This document shows positions 45,000 through 56,555 of a stretch of 64,000 nt of DNA, piece by piece. Each line of letters opens with the position of its first letter. Within the stretch, counting starts at the first letter, position 1. Origin of the DNA: Basidiobolus meristosporus CBS 931.73. Its lineage: Eukaryota > Basidiobolomycota > Basidiobolomycetes > Basidiobolales > Basidiobolaceae. The stretch spans positions 1 through 64,000 of the forward strand of contig MCFE01000299.1 in the NCBI GenBank assembly GCA_002104905.1. The letters run 5' to 3'. The notes beneath the pieces are model-generated. The model ran no database searches, was not told where the DNA came from, and was given only the letters and a program-made list of their open reading frames with translations. Both the position numbers and the translations under genes were made by a program.

Positions 45000-46447
45000 A
45001 ATATCACCCCCTCTCCTGACCACCATATACACATGGTTTTGTAGAAGCGAAGACATCTGTAGTGATATAGGACATTGGTATCAAAGCTATGTCAGAAGAA
45101 TGATGTACGTGGTGTATAAAGATGGATGATAATACGACTGTTTCCCTATGAGTTAATATTTGCAACCCAAGTGACTGAATGCACACCGATGAATCTGCAG
45201 TGGTATTGCTCACGGAAAAACAAGGATTGAATCACCAACACAAATCGTCACCACTAAAACTACCAAATCATTGTAGTTGCACCATACGTATTGGTGTTGA
45301 ACTTGTTCCTGTAACGATGTGCCATGTAGGCACCCACTTGTGGTGAGCGCAGGTATGAAGATTCTCTAATACATTGTGGCTACGTTCAATCAAATACAAT
45401 AGTTTTACAGGTTTATCCTGCGTGTGTGACCATGGTATCCGTATTTGATGAAGGGCACTTGGGCCAATATTACCTCCAAGCATCCTTTCAAGTGTCTAGC
45501 GAGGCGTAAGTTGGCATTCACATGAAACTTGCAAATTGCAATGGAATCAAGCTCATCGACATATACGAGGCAGGGTTTCTCTGGGATTCCACAGCCTCCA
45601 CTCTGTACCACCTGCACATGCGTGATGACGTTTTAACCGAATGTACGAAATTGTCCAGTGCTGACAGTACTACCTCAGGATTGCTGCTATTATTTGCAAA
45701 GATATTAATAAGAAAATAACAAACACATCTTACTGGCATTGAATTGGTTGGGCTTGGTGCTGTTTCTGAACAAATCATACAATTCAATAACCTCACTAGG
45801 CCACGTTTTACAACCAAGCGGCGCTAGGAAGTATGGAAAGTTGTCTAAAACCTGGCGCAGAGTAAGGCCCTGCGAGTGCAATATTCGACGATAGACAGAT
45901 TCTTGGATGAGCTTAGCTCTCAAGGTGCTGACCATTGTAACAGTATCCGCACGTCGAAAGAAATAGCATCAAAGATGCAGTGGGCTCCACCAACAAATGC
46001 GTATCGCTGGTTGCCACAAATACAATCAGTTAGAACATGCAGCACTTATTCTCGGGGTAAACATAATTTGAGTAGGCGGATAATGATTACATCTCCCGGA
46101 TTACAAAGAAGTAAATGACGTCCTTGGCGCTGGGATACAAACCGGGTGCCGTGGAGTGCATACGCACCAGTTGAAGTCTGGCAGTAAGATATCAAGACCA
46201 ACTATTTGCCTACCTGTTGGCCACCATCAGTACCCCCCTTAAACCAGTGCAAACAAGGAATTGAACAGCTCAGCAGTGGTTGTATGCGGCAGGCTCTACC
46301 GAACGGTCCCATCATACTCCACCTGTAAATACTGATATTTCCTGATTTTCTCTCATAGAGCAACTCCGATATCTCAAGCACCCGGGGTTGGGGCAATAAG
46401 GAGGTTGGGGAGATTAGTGCCCCTCCATCAGCCCCCATTGCAACCAT
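45000..46447 (-). other. Unidentified coding-like stretch, possible gene or pseudogene
   Basis: Several minus-strand frames follow one another (46447-46202, 45935-45705, 45817-45518, 45617-45405, 45483-45268) with plausible protein text such as TLRQVLDNFPYFLAPLGC and CLVYVDELDSIAICKFH. I could not splice them into one clean, phase-consistent gene and recognise no family. Possible splice sites exist, but some would-be exons contain stops. It may be a multi-exon gene I failed to resolve, a decayed gene, or chance. It lies between the LTR cluster and the E2 gene. Confidence 0.3.
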
Positions 46448-47219
46448 TAGGCTGTTGTGCTCTCATACATTTAGCTGAAATCTATGTTAAAAGAATCTTT
46501 GATGTAAGAAGGCTGACGGCTCTTGCAACAAGTTCTCCATACTGATTTGCTGACCGAATTAATGTTCCAATCCCGTATGGATGTGGCTGCGGCCGCAGTT
46601 GCAGGCCAAAAAAGCTTGGAAATCTCTTGATCAAGTGTCCATCTTGATTACATCACACACTCTGAAGCACACTAGTACTTGTCTCACGCGGTGTCCGTAA
46701 CATTCTTGAAAAGCCATTTTGTTGTCCCTCATTACCTGTGGGGCAAACCAACCTCACACCCACTGCCATTTGCACCAGTCCAATTGCCGTACGCCCGCGA
46801 ACCTGCTCGGATAAACTAAACCATCCCAAGTTGACTGTGATTCACGATTCATGCCTGTGATGCCTCAGATCTGGATTTGTTGCTGCGTAGCGTAGCTTCG
46901 GTAACTTGAATATGAAATCCACCAAGTCCGTATGATTCACGATGCATGGAGCACTTCATGCCACAGTAAGCCATTAGAAGACACCTCCCACCATCACCCA
47001 ACACCCCAAATGAATATCAAATGTGTAAGAAAGCTCATATTCGTAGGTTTATCGTAACAATATCTATTACATGTCAAATACATTCGAGTCGGGGCTCAAA
47101 AAAGAAAATCGTTCGTTCAGACATAGATGCACAATTTACAGAGGTTGTACTTGCTACATACGAAATTCAGTCATTAAACGCAAAGATGCTCACCTGTAAC
47201 GAAAGCGATGCAATCTCTT
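46448..47219. other. Intergenic stretch, no gene
   Basis: Nothing recognised apart from the 3' flank of the E2 enzyme gene. Confidence 0.45.
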
Positions 47220-48088
47220 CTATAGATAATCAGCCGATTTCCTAACGATACGTTGAACTTTCTTCTTGAATGTAGGATAATCATTACGCCACTCCTTGGC
47301 AGCCTCGATGTTGGCGGGAGATTCGTCATTAGGGCTGGAAAGCATGGAAATGACGCTGATCAAGATGGTCTCCACAGTATGAACAGGAAGCCAACGCTCG
47401 CTGGCCTGTTCATATCCGTACTTATCTTCACCAGGAGGATGCTTAAGAAAATCCGTAAGTTTAGCGGAAATAGGGAGTGTGGATGTTAAATAATGGTCAT
47501 ACCAAGATAGAGATACAAACTTCCCCATCCGGATACACTACCAAAGAGAATGGCCATGTTAGAACAGAGGAATGTATAAAGGGCATTGTACGTCATACCA
47601 TTGGGATGCCACATTTCGTTACTGAACTTCAACTTCGGAGGCATGAGGGGATAATCCTGTACAGAAAGATGTTATTTTGACTGTAGTCTAATAAAGCACC
47701 ATGTTCAAAAACTAACCGTTGGGAAGGTCATCCTTGCAGTAAAGAAGCCACCTTCACTAAAATCTTGAGAATGAGTATACTTACCGGGAGAACAACAAGT
47801 AGATCAAGTCTTACTATAAAGTATCGGGGGGACCCAAGATCATAATTTCCCACTAAAATCCCAAGATTAGGGCCAGGAAATAGGGGGAAGGCAATAAAAA
47901 ATGGCTACCTCATAGATATTGCTATCATCAACCAGACCTGCGGAAAATCCTTCGACAGGATGCTTGGTCAATTCTATCGAGGAAGGAAAACATATGTTAA
48001 TAAAAAGCGAAGATCATCGGATCATCGTAGCCTTAACACTACCTCTCAGCTGTTTTCGAAGCAAAAGTGCAGATTGTTCTTGAGCCAT
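47220..48088 (-). CDS. E2 ubiquitin-conjugating enzyme, UBE2G1/Ubc15 type
   Basis: Seven exons (48088-48043, 47973-47909, 47852-47815, 47756-47717, 47656-47599, 47537-47503, 47441-47220) splice in phase to 167 residues, close to the ~170 of UBE2G1. The UBC fold is complete. It has an N-terminal helix (ALLLRKQLREL), ILGPPDTLYEGGFF, MTFPTDYPLMPPK and the HPN motif at 80-82. The catalytic Cys90 lies in GEVCISIL. The acidic loop insertion HPPGEDKYGYE follows, as found in the UBE2G1/UBE2G2/Cdc34 group. The continuation ERWLPVHTVETILISVISML fits UBE2G1 better than UBE2G2. The enzyme takes ubiquitin from E1 as a thioester and passes it on to substrates with an E3. It is the most intron-dense gene in the window; the exon of 35 nt is the shortest. 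Confidence 0.93.
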
Positions 48089-49031
48089 GTTGACCTTGAA
48101 TAAGCCGAATGTATAGGATATTTAGAGAATAATCACTCTTCTGCGAAGCCATCAAACAGTGTTAAATATCTTTTTGGCCAATTACACGGGAACACCTAAT
48201 CTGACGAAGCTATTCTATTTTGAAGATCAAAGCTGACATATTGACGAATGGGTTGATCCAGACATCATTCACGACAGGAATTTCACATTCATCTACTTGC
48301 TGATGTCCCCATTACTGATTAATCAATAATGATATACGGCAGCCCAATGTTAGGAACAGAAAAAATCCATTTCGATATCCTTCAATCACTCCAACCAGTA
48401 TCACCCAGTGTTTCCCCTGAATCATTACCAAACTCCAGTCTCGAGAAACATCCATCAATGCCTCTTAATGGAGTATATGATCTACGATTCGATCGTGGGC
48501 TCTTGAAGCGACCGAACTCCAATCTTGCAACATAGAAACGGCCCAAGGGTTTATCGGAGTGTAACCATGTATGTGTAACCAAGGCCTCCCCCTTCATTAG
48601 CAGGGGGCCAGGGCGCTACGTTTCCTAGGCAAGGGTAGCCAGCCAGGTCTTCGAGATCGTTTGCCAAGAAGGTGATGCGTGCTCAAAGTTTGAGTGATGC
48701 TTCTTTGCTTACAAGAACCAACCATCGTTGTCGAATCAGCCGTCGGTGCCGGAGTGCGTCCGTTCTTTGACACTTGTTGACGTTGACCGGCGCCACAAAT
48801 CCGATTTCTCGAATCTAGCACCCTGACGCTGCTTAATCTGTTGGCTGCAGTGGATAGTGGTCATACATATGAGATGTTTCAGAGCTTCGTTTATTTAATC
48901 TGCCGGTTCTTGCAGATGGTGACTGCACTTTAAGATAAATGGTAATACATAATGGTGCTGGTGCTGGTGCTTAGGAATCTCGCTTGCTAAAAATCAGATC
49001 GATACTCGGATAGCATGACCTCTGGATCCGG
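48089..49031. other. Intergenic stretch, no gene
   Basis: Short overlapping frames only, and nothing recognised. The E2 promoter lies at its left and the 3' flank of the secreted repeat protein gene at its right. Confidence 0.45.
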
Positions 49032-50567
49032 TTAATCTAAAGATCCAAACAACGTTCTATTTACACAGATAGGGCCATGCTCCAGTTCCAGAATGACACA
49101 GTCTTCAGGGGGAAACGCTGGTCCAGCAGTGTTTCTTTCATGATCATCATGATGGTTGGAGTTCACATTACTGGTTCGTTCGTCAGAGTCAGCTCCTGGG
49201 CCTCGGGATTCGTTGGCGAACCCATTCAAGCGCTGCTCCTCTCTATCATCGTTATTCCAAGAGCCAGGGCCGCCTTGAGGGGATTGAAAATCTGGTTGAC
49301 GGATATTGGGGAACTCTTCTGGCTGAGGTTGGGGGTTGGGCTGCTCTGTTTGCGGTCTGAAATTATCCGAGCGTCCATGGAAGTTGGGTGGATTATTCTG
49401 CTCAGTTTGTGGTCTGAAGTCTGAACCATCTTGATTTATCGGAAGCCTGAAGTCATTGGGGCCTGATGGCTCTGTTTGGGGCCTGAATTCATCTGGATTA
49501 GGCTGCTGTGCTTGTGGCCTAAAGCTGTCTGAGTCGGGCCGCTCTATTCGTGGCCTTAGGTCACTCGGGTTTGGTTGCTCTACTTGAGGCCTGAAACCGT
49601 TAGAATTAGGCTGCTGTGCCTGTGGCCCAAAATTATCCGAGTCGGGTCGCTCCATTTGCGGTCTAAAGTCATTCGGGTTCGGTTGCTCTGGTGGAAGTCT
49701 GAAGTCATTAGGATTAGGCTGCTGTGCTTGTGGCCTAAAGTTCTCCGGGTCGGGTCTTTCTACTAGTGGTCTAAAACTATCGGGGCTTGGCTGTTCTATT
49801 TGAGGTCTAAAATCATTTGGATTAGGCTGTTGTGCCTGTGGCCTGAAGTTATCCAAGTCGGATTGCTCCGTTTGTGGCCTGAAGTTATTTGGGTTCGACT
49901 GTCCTGTTTGCGAGTTGAAGCCATTCAAGTTAGGTTGCTCTGTTTGAGGCCTAAAATCATCCTGGCTGGGTTGCACTGGTTGAGCTCTAAAGGTATTTGG
50001 GTTAGGTTGTTCAGGTTGGGGTCTAAAGCCATCAGGGTTGGTCTCTACATTGGGCCTGAAGACATTAGGATTAGGTTGTTCTGCCTGCGGTCTGAACTCG
50101 TTTGAATTATGCTGTTCTGCTTGATGCTCAAAATCAAAAGGATCGTGCTCCGGTTGAGGTCTTGACCCACGGCTATTTTCCTGATCCATATCATCGAAAA
50201 AGATGTTTCTGCCGTGTCTGGGTGGTTCTGGATTTTCAAAGCCATCCCGTCTTGAATCCTCCACAGGAGGCCTATTCGCAAAATCACTTCTTCCGGGAAA
50301 CGATCTTTCGGAATCCTCTGGACCATCGACCTGTCGTGAATGTCTGAAATCCTCGTCTAAAGGTCGTCGGTTGACGAATGAGGGACGAAACCTGCCAGCA
50401 GGGTTTGCTTCATCTTCAAATGGTCTTCTCCTAAATCGGTTAGGTATCCAGCCGTCGTCATTCGGGTTTGGCCTTCGAGGCCAACGATCATGAGAAAACG
50501 ATTCCTGCCCGTTGATAGACAGGCTATGAAGAAGGACTACTAGAAGAGGAAGACCAAGAGATTTCAT
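49032..50567 (-). CDS. Secreted Asn/Pro/Gln-rich protein with 12-residue tandem repeats
   Basis: Intronless, 511 residues. MKSLGLPLLVVLLHSLSING is a clean signal peptide. Residues ~20-135 are Arg/Pro/Asp-rich and charged. About 20 copies of a 12-residue unit of the form FRPQxEQPNPND follow (about 140-425), low in hydrophobic residues apart from the Phe, so very likely disordered. Part of the array is organised as a 36-residue higher-order repeat. The last ~45 residues differ: His/Asp-rich, then DCVILELEHGPICVNRT, which has two Cys that could form a disulfide and an N-glycosylation sequon. The gene is TATA-driven (box at 50613-50620), with the ATG ~45 bp downstream. The role is unknown: cell-wall, adhesive or effector-like roles are all possible, and none is shown. 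Confidence 0.82.
   Translation of the reverse strand: MKSLGLPLLVVLLHSLSINGQESFSHDRWPRRPNPNDDGWIPNRFRRRPFEDEANPAGRFRPSFVNRRPLDEDFRHSRQVDGPEDSERSFPGRSDFANRPPVEDSRRDGFENPEPPRHGRNIFFDDMDQENSRGSRPQPEHDPFDFEHQAEQHNSNEFRPQAEQPNPNVFRPNVETNPDGFRPQPEQPNPNTFRAQPVQPSQDDFRPQTEQPNLNGFNSQTGQSNPNNFRPQTEQSDLDNFRPQAQQPNPNDFRPQIEQPSPDSFRPLVERPDPENFRPQAQQPNPNDFRLPPEQPNPNDFRPQMERPDSDNFGPQAQQPNSNGFRPQVEQPNPSDLRPRIERPDSDSFRPQAQQPNPDEFRPQTEPSGPNDFRLPINQDGSDFRPQTEQNNPPNFHGRSDNFRPQTEQPNPQPQPEEFPNIRQPDFQSPQGGPGSWNNDDREEQRLNGFANESRGPGADSDERTSNVNSNHHDDHERNTAGPAFPPEDCVILELEHGPICVNRTLFGSLD
49501..49860 (-). repeat. 108-bp higher-order tandem repeat inside the secreted protein gene
   Basis: The word GGCTGYTGTGCYTGTGGCC starts at 49501, 49609, 49717 and 49825, exactly 108 bp apart. 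Each 108-bp block encodes three 12-residue units in the fixed order QAQQP-type, EQP-type, ERPD-type. A single 36-bp unit therefore first diverged into three types, and the trimer was then amplified. Confidence 0.8.
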
Positions 50568-50612
50568 CGCTATGGAGGAAGTTTGTTTTGATGGATCATT
50601 GGCCCTGTGGGG

Positions 50613-50620
50613 CTTATATA
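50613..50620 (-). promoter_or_regulatory. TATA box of the secreted repeat protein gene
   Basis: TATATAAG on the minus strand, 46 bp before the ATG at 50567. Confidence 0.5.
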
Positions 50621-52735
50621 CAGTGGTAAATATCTACGACTACAGCTAATGCTCACCGGACATATACAGAAAATGCTTTATTTATGCGTGAATTCATTTT
50701 ATTTCAAAGGAAAGTAATCATTGTAGTCATGTCTTCTCTGCATAGAAGCAACTCTCGGAGATAGAGCTGTAAGGTATGTAATAGATACATATAAAACTTG
50801 ACTAGTGGTATGCATGGTGGATTACACGCTTTGGGCGGGGAACGCTGAGCCGAATTCCACCAGTAGTATGTAGTCGGAAAATAGCCTATTTTGAGGATCA
50901 TATTTGTGTTCTCCAATATAGTCATAGCATCAAGGATGAGTGTGAATTTGGATGACTGTATGTATGTGTTAGCAGTTGTGGCCCATTCATGTTGCACCGC
51001 CAGTAACATTGATTTGCCTGGCGATCTATCCCAGATCTCTTCAATATACTCATGTTTCCGTCCAGCCACCCACGCTTGTGCGTCCATCCCCCAGGACCAT
51101 CACACCTGCGAGTCAAACGATTCGAAGGTAAATTATTGGTTCCAAATTTGTACAAATGGGTAAGCTCAAAATTAATTTAGAACATGGAATGAAAGTTCAG
51201 ATCTCAAGCCTTGAAGTCAACAGCCTGTTACATAGAGCATCCACACATATATCAGTGGTTCACCGCTAGCAGAGCTATTTAAATGGCGGTTTGTACACCA
51301 CACAAGACCTTGACCGCTATGCTACTGTCAAACCTTGCCCCTCTGTGGCAGACTCGGTATTGATTAATATAATAACCGGAAAGTATAATAAGGATATTGC
51401 ACAAACAACGATTCACCTGTATCAGTGCTGACTTCATACATCGGGATCTTCAGTTGAAGATATCTTTTCAATCTGCTTCATGGTTATCACGCTGGTCATT
51501 TGAATGGCAGGATAAAACGTATAAGGATCATTTTTGAGAATACCAATGGCCAAGTCCTTACATCCAAATTGTCGCAACAGTGGTACAGATGTGGTGCTAC
51601 GATATGGCACTTCAATCTTTCAAGCCTCAATTTATCCTGGAAGATAGGCAGCATATGCATACAAATAGAAAGCGATTCGGTACGTGGATAGATGAAGAAT
51701 GCAGGGGGTAATATTTGAATATCTGGTTCTTGTTTTGACGAAAACCAATTGGTGAGGATTCCTAACGAGAATTGTCAATTAACTAATAAGGGATTGGTAG
51801 ACGTCATTGGTTAAATGTGGAAGGCATTACTCATTGTATGCGAGTCCTAAACATGGATTGTTCACCGGGCCTTACGGTCAAGTGTTGAGGCCTATCCAAA
51901 TCCTATGAGCAATCCTACAGGATCAAGTTCAACCTGACCTACAGAATTCTATACGATTCACCCAGAGATCTATCATCTTCAGTACCCCAAGATCAGTGTA
52001 TATATATGTATCCGAATCCAGTCTCCGTAAAATACATTGAAAAACGGGCTGGCACTGTATTTGTGTTTTAGCAGCGAGATATATATAAAACAAAGTCCTG
52101 CTCCTGTGGCAAAGTAGGCCGTTGCTGAAATTACAGAAACTCAATTCATTTGCAAATCAGCCCTCTCTTCGAATCATAATTGTCGGTCTTAAATAATGGG
52201 GATCCCATATCCCCATTCAGCGAATCCATGGATACTCCTCACAGATAATCCTGATCAGCAAGCCGCTGTAGCATTTGATATTGATCCGACACATCAATTA
52301 GTTTCATCTTTTTGTCCGTTGTTTCGTTCAGTAATGATTTCATATATACTGAGAAGAAATGTAGGACAGGTGCTGGATAGTTGAATGTGATCACGGGTAT
52401 TTTTATTAAACGTAGTCGCAAAATTACCCAACATCCCCTGACAGGTTACTTTCTGAAATCACAGATAACACTCAATTTCTCACTTTCTCGAAGGCTTATG
52501 GCTATTTGATTTTAGTCGTGTTTCCCGCGTTGTTTTTCTCGTCTGCACGATTGGTAATATACAGCTCTTTCCAAGGAAGACGGCTCTATTAAGTCACTCT
52601 TTTTATCCGACATTGATTCGCACGCTTCCTCTACCTGTATGTTGCTAAGCTATTACTCCTGCGTCGTATGAGAGTAATGCTAAACCCCCCATTTTCAACC
52701 ATTCTAGCTGTAACTTTACTATCCTGCCTACCCAA
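50621..52735. other. 2.1-kb intergenic stretch, no gene recognised
   Basis: Divergent promoter space between the repeat protein gene and the HMG-box gene. Short frames only. No repeats recognised. Confidence 0.45.
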
Positions 52736-54285
52736 ATGGAGGTCAGAGAATTTCTGAGGAAGTGTAAACTGGAGCAATATGCAGACACCTTTATCTCTGA
52801 AGGTTTCGATCAGCTAAAATCGGTAAGTTCTTGATAATGGGGCGGCTGGCCTTAGCTTTTAATCTTTCTTACGATGGGCAATCTAGCTTCTAGAAATAAC
52901 TGAAAGTGATCTGGCTGCAATGGATGTCAAACGAGGTCATCGTAGGGTAAGATTTCAATCATATTTGCTCTACGTCTACCGTGGACTCATCTGACTTTGA
53001 CAATCCAGTTATTACAACGTGAAATAGCCAGTATCAGAGGGATACCTACCACACACCCAATCGGTGTTCCACTGGTGCCTCCGGAGGGGGCATTTATATC
53101 GCTGAACGATCCTGGTAATGTTCCCATATTAGCTGCTATGGAGATAGCCTCTATCTAGCTTCAATTTTTTCCAAGTTTGAGCTAACTGTTGGCCTTTGTA
53201 TTGTCTCTACTACATCTTGGACACTTTGTCACTCTCAAACAGGTATGTCGATACCCATGCATCAGCTCTCTCCGGCCTCTGGTGAGTTGAGTGGGGATGC
53301 CAATGGGAACAAGCGAAAATACAGGAGACATCCTAAACCAGATAAGAATGCACCAGAAAAGCCACCTTCTGCGTACGTGATGTTCTCCAACAAAGTCAGG
53401 AACGAACTTAAGGATCAGAATATGACGTTTACGGAAATCGCAAAAATCGTGGGTGATCGATGGAAGTCGATTAGTCCGGAAGAAAAAGACGAAGTGGAAC
53501 GCAGTGCAGCAAAGGAGAAAGAGGAGTACTATCAAATACTAAACGCATACAAAGAAACCGAGGAATATAGGGTACTAATTCATTCTTCGCACTCTCATTA
53601 TTCCATCCCATTACTCAACCAGGTCCCGATTTTATTTCAGGAATACCAAAGGTATCTGGAAGAGTTTAGAAAGAAATCAGGGAGTTGTGGTAAGGATTGT
53701 CATTTATCATAAATTACGTAGAACCCTACTTTCTAAATATTGGTAATGATGTATCTTTAGTCCGACCTGTGGGTAGACCTAGGAAACATCCCAAGATAGA
53801 AGACAGCCCAGAAAACTCCACAACAACCCAACATCCTTCTGGCATTGCTAACGTTGTTGGGGTTTCTCATATTCCGCATGTCACAGAAGTCTCGGGTGTG
53901 GGCCATGAACAAGCAATACAGAGTACTGCTACCCCACAGAACCTCCAGAATGTGCCAAACGTGCAAGATCTGCGTAGCATCCAGGCAGCTGAGACAGTGC
54001 ATAACATGCAAGATATCCCACACGTTCAGAATGACGACAAACACCCAGCAGCAAACCACAACAACAACCATGAACAAGATATCAGCCTTGAGTTCGTGGT
54101 CAGTCAGACAGGCCAAACTTTGTCCCCATCTGGGTTTTTCTAACAGCTCTCTCATTAGCCATATCCATATATGTTATTTTAGCAGCTTTTCCAAGCAACA
54201 GTTCTTCGGGAGGAACTCTGACTTGAAAGCACGCCCCAACTCCTTTCTAAAGGAGTACCGATCTATCACTATCTCAATTTGTTGA
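52736..54285 (+). CDS. SAM-domain + HMG-box + AT-hook chromatin/transcription protein
   Basis: Exons 52736-52822, 52887-52946, 53009-53114, 53243-53571, 53641-53689 and 53761-54133 join in phase. A last exon 54183-54285 is proposed, giving about 368 residues. MEVREFLRKCKLEQYADTFI to RGHRRLLQREIASI is a SAM domain (1-62), usually a protein-interaction module. Residues ~120-195 are an HMG box (APEKPPSAYVMFSNKVR, IVGDRWKSISPEEK), which bends DNA. RPVGRPRKHPK at ~212 is an AT-hook that binds the minor groove of AT-rich DNA. The C-terminal region is Asn/His/Gln-rich. The end is uncertain. Without the last intron, whose donor would be a weak GTTTTT, the frame stops at 54143 with a shorter tail. SAM+HMG proteins are found across filamentous fungi, and targets are not predictable here. 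Confidence 0.85.
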
Positions 54286-54907
54286 TGAAAAGGAGCCACC
54301 AACCTGCAAAAGATGCAACATCATGCATGGGCCAGCAGATGTAAAATTTCTATTTATTTTTTGATCTTCAAGTTTATAGATCTCACCACCCTTTTCATTG
54401 GACTTTGATTGCTTCAATTCTTCTATACTTTTCATTCCACAATTATGAACTTATTCTCCTTGTTATCTCCACATCGGTACTTTCTTTCCGAACCAATTCC
54501 TACTTTTCATTCCAGCTGAAACTGAATGGTACGAGCATCAGTTAGTTGTAAATAAATTTTTTTTGGGTTAGAAGAGTGCGACATTATGACACGGGGGGCC
54601 TCGTGAGTGATTCTCGACAGGCCCATGCAAAGGTTGCATTGTATGGTTTCGAAATCCAATTACTTTGATCTGGACAGGTGGAGTTGGTACGAATCAGCCA
54701 GCGATCATCAAGTTGCATGGGGTATTAATCAAGATTTATTTACATGGCTTCAATGTTATTGTCAGCACACTTGCTCATGCATCGGGGGACCGATGTAACA
54801 AAGTAATAAAAACATGCCAACGAATCGGCTATCAATGGATGGCAGATGCGAGATGAGGGAGATGAAATAAACAGCAAAATTTGAGCGTGCGGTCGGTGTG
54901 ATATCCG
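54286..54907. other. Convergent intergenic spacer, no gene
   Basis: 3' flanks of the HMG-box gene and the permease gene; nothing recognised. Confidence 0.45.
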
Positions 54908-56431
54908 TTAGATGTTGGCCCTGGAGAAGTTGCATTCCAACAACGGGACCACCTTGGTCTTCTTCACCACCTTGTAGCCGACATAGAGGATGATGAATAT
55001 AAAGATGCCAAGGTACGCTGCCACAATTCCACTCCAGTCGATGGGGTTGGATGAGAATCCAGTGTAGCCCTGGCCCAGCATAACAACCACGCATAGAGCC
55101 AACGCAAAGATGGGCCCGAAAGGATACCATTTGGCCTGGTACGGTAGTTTGCTAATGTCATGCCCCTGGGCGATGTACGCCTTTCGGAAGCGATAATGGG
55201 AGACTGCGATCCCGAGCCAAGCGATAAACCCAGTAATGCTGGAGGCGTTGAGTAGCCAAGTGTATACAACTTTGTTGCCGAATAGGGAGGTAAGGAAGGA
55301 AAGGCAGGCGATCAGTGCGGTGAAAGCGAGTGCATAGATTGGGATGCCATTCGAGTTCACTTTGCGAAAGATTCTAGGGGCTTTCCCCTCGTTCGCCAGC
55401 ATCCACAGTGTTCTACTTGCTCCGTACATTCCAGAGTTTCCCGCTGAGAGGACAGTGATCAGGATAATGGCGTTCATCACGTGTTTAGAAGCCTCGAAGC
55501 CGGAACGTTCAAATCCAAGGGTAAATGGGCTGGTGGTGACATCACTGCCGTTAAGCGCAGGATCGGTGTATGGAATAAGCATCGAGATGACGAATATCGC
55601 GCAAATGTAAAACAAGAGAATACGCCAAAAGACTTGCTTCACTGCTTTAGGCACATCTTTCTCTGGGTTCGCTGACTCTCCCGCGGCTACGCCGACCATC
55701 TCCGTTCCTTGGAATGAAAATCCGGCTGCCAAGAAAACACTCAGCACTCCGAGGAATCCATTTACGAAAGGCGCCTCTCCGATGGTGAAGTTGGAGACCC
55801 CGTAAACCTTTCCGCCCAGGACGCCGGCAGATACGAAGATGCCGACAATAACGAACACGATGACGGTCACCACCTTGATGAGTGCGAACCAGAACTCGGC
55901 CTCACCGTATCCTTTGACCGAGAGCGCATTGAACCCAACTATAAGAACAAGGAGTAGAAATGACCAGACGATCCCTGGGCACTTGTCAGTGCTCACCCAT
56001 AGCTGCATGATGCCTTCTCCTGCTGCAAGCTCCGTAGCAACGGTGATGGACCAACTAAGCCAGTAGTTCCATCCCAGAGCAAAGCCGAATGCAGGATCCA
56101 CGAAACGCGAACCATAGGTGTTAAAAGACCCCGAAACGGGCATGAAAGCCGCCATCTCACCAAGACTTGTCATTAGAAAGAACACCATGACACCAATTAG
56201 AGCATAGGAAAGAAGGGCGCCACCAGGACCACCTTGAGAAATTGATTGACCACTGGCAATGAATAGCCCAGTACCGATGGTACCACCAATGGCAATCATA
56301 GAAAGATGGCGGGTTTTGAGAGTTCGATTGAGCTGTTCTTCGCTATTGTGTATTTGCACCACGGGGCCTTTGGTGTGCTCGTCGTGCGGCTTCTCAAAGC
56401 CCTCCATGCTGATGGATTCGGTGTACACCAT
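54908..56431 (-). CDS. YAT-family amino-acid permease
   Basis: Intronless, 507 residues from the ATG at 56431; the open frame extends 20 codons further upstream but without an ATG. A cytosolic N-terminus is followed by LKTRHLSMIAIGGTIGTGLF, the hallmark first helix of the yeast-type amino acid transporter (APC superfamily) group. The other usual signatures are present: SLGEMAAFMPVSGSF, GWNYWLSW and FQGTEMVGVAAGESANPEKDVPKA. Twelve hydrophobic helices are visible. These proteins import amino acids with protons across the plasma membrane; the substrate range cannot be read from sequence alone. The short C-terminal tail (VVKKTKVVPLLECNFSRANI) is basic then neutral. Confidence 0.93.
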   Translation of the reverse strand: MVYTESISMEGFEKPHDEHTKGPVVQIHNSEEQLNRTLKTRHLSMIAIGGTIGTGLFIASGQSISQGGPGGALLSYALIGVMVFFLMTSLGEMAAFMPVSGSFNTYGSRFVDPAFGFALGWNYWLSWSITVATELAAGEGIMQLWVSTDKCPGIVWSFLLLVLIVGFNALSVKGYGEAEFWFALIKVVTVIVFVIVGIFVSAGVLGGKVYGVSNFTIGEAPFVNGFLGVLSVFLAAGFSFQGTEMVGVAAGESANPEKDVPKAVKQVFWRILLFYICAIFVISMLIPYTDPALNGSDVTTSPFTLGFERSGFEASKHVMNAIILITVLSAGNSGMYGASRTLWMLANEGKAPRIFRKVNSNGIPIYALAFTALIACLSFLTSLFGNKVVYTWLLNASSITGFIAWLGIAVSHYRFRKAYIAQGHDISKLPYQAKWYPFGPIFALALCVVVMLGQGYTGFSSNPIDWSGIVAAYLGIFIFIILYVGYKVVKKTKVVPLLECNFSRANI

Positions 56432-56547
56432 TACCAAAAACTGATCGGAAAGGGTATTTAGGACTGAAGGATATTTCACCCGAAGAGGCAAATAGGAATA
56501 AGCCTGAGCAAATTAGAAATAAGAAACCTGGGGTACCGGCATGCTGA

Positions 56548-56555
56548 TATTTATA
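56548..56555 (-). promoter_or_regulatory. TATA-like element of the permease gene
   Basis: TATAAATA on the minus strand, about 117 bp before the ATG at 56431. Confidence 0.4.
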
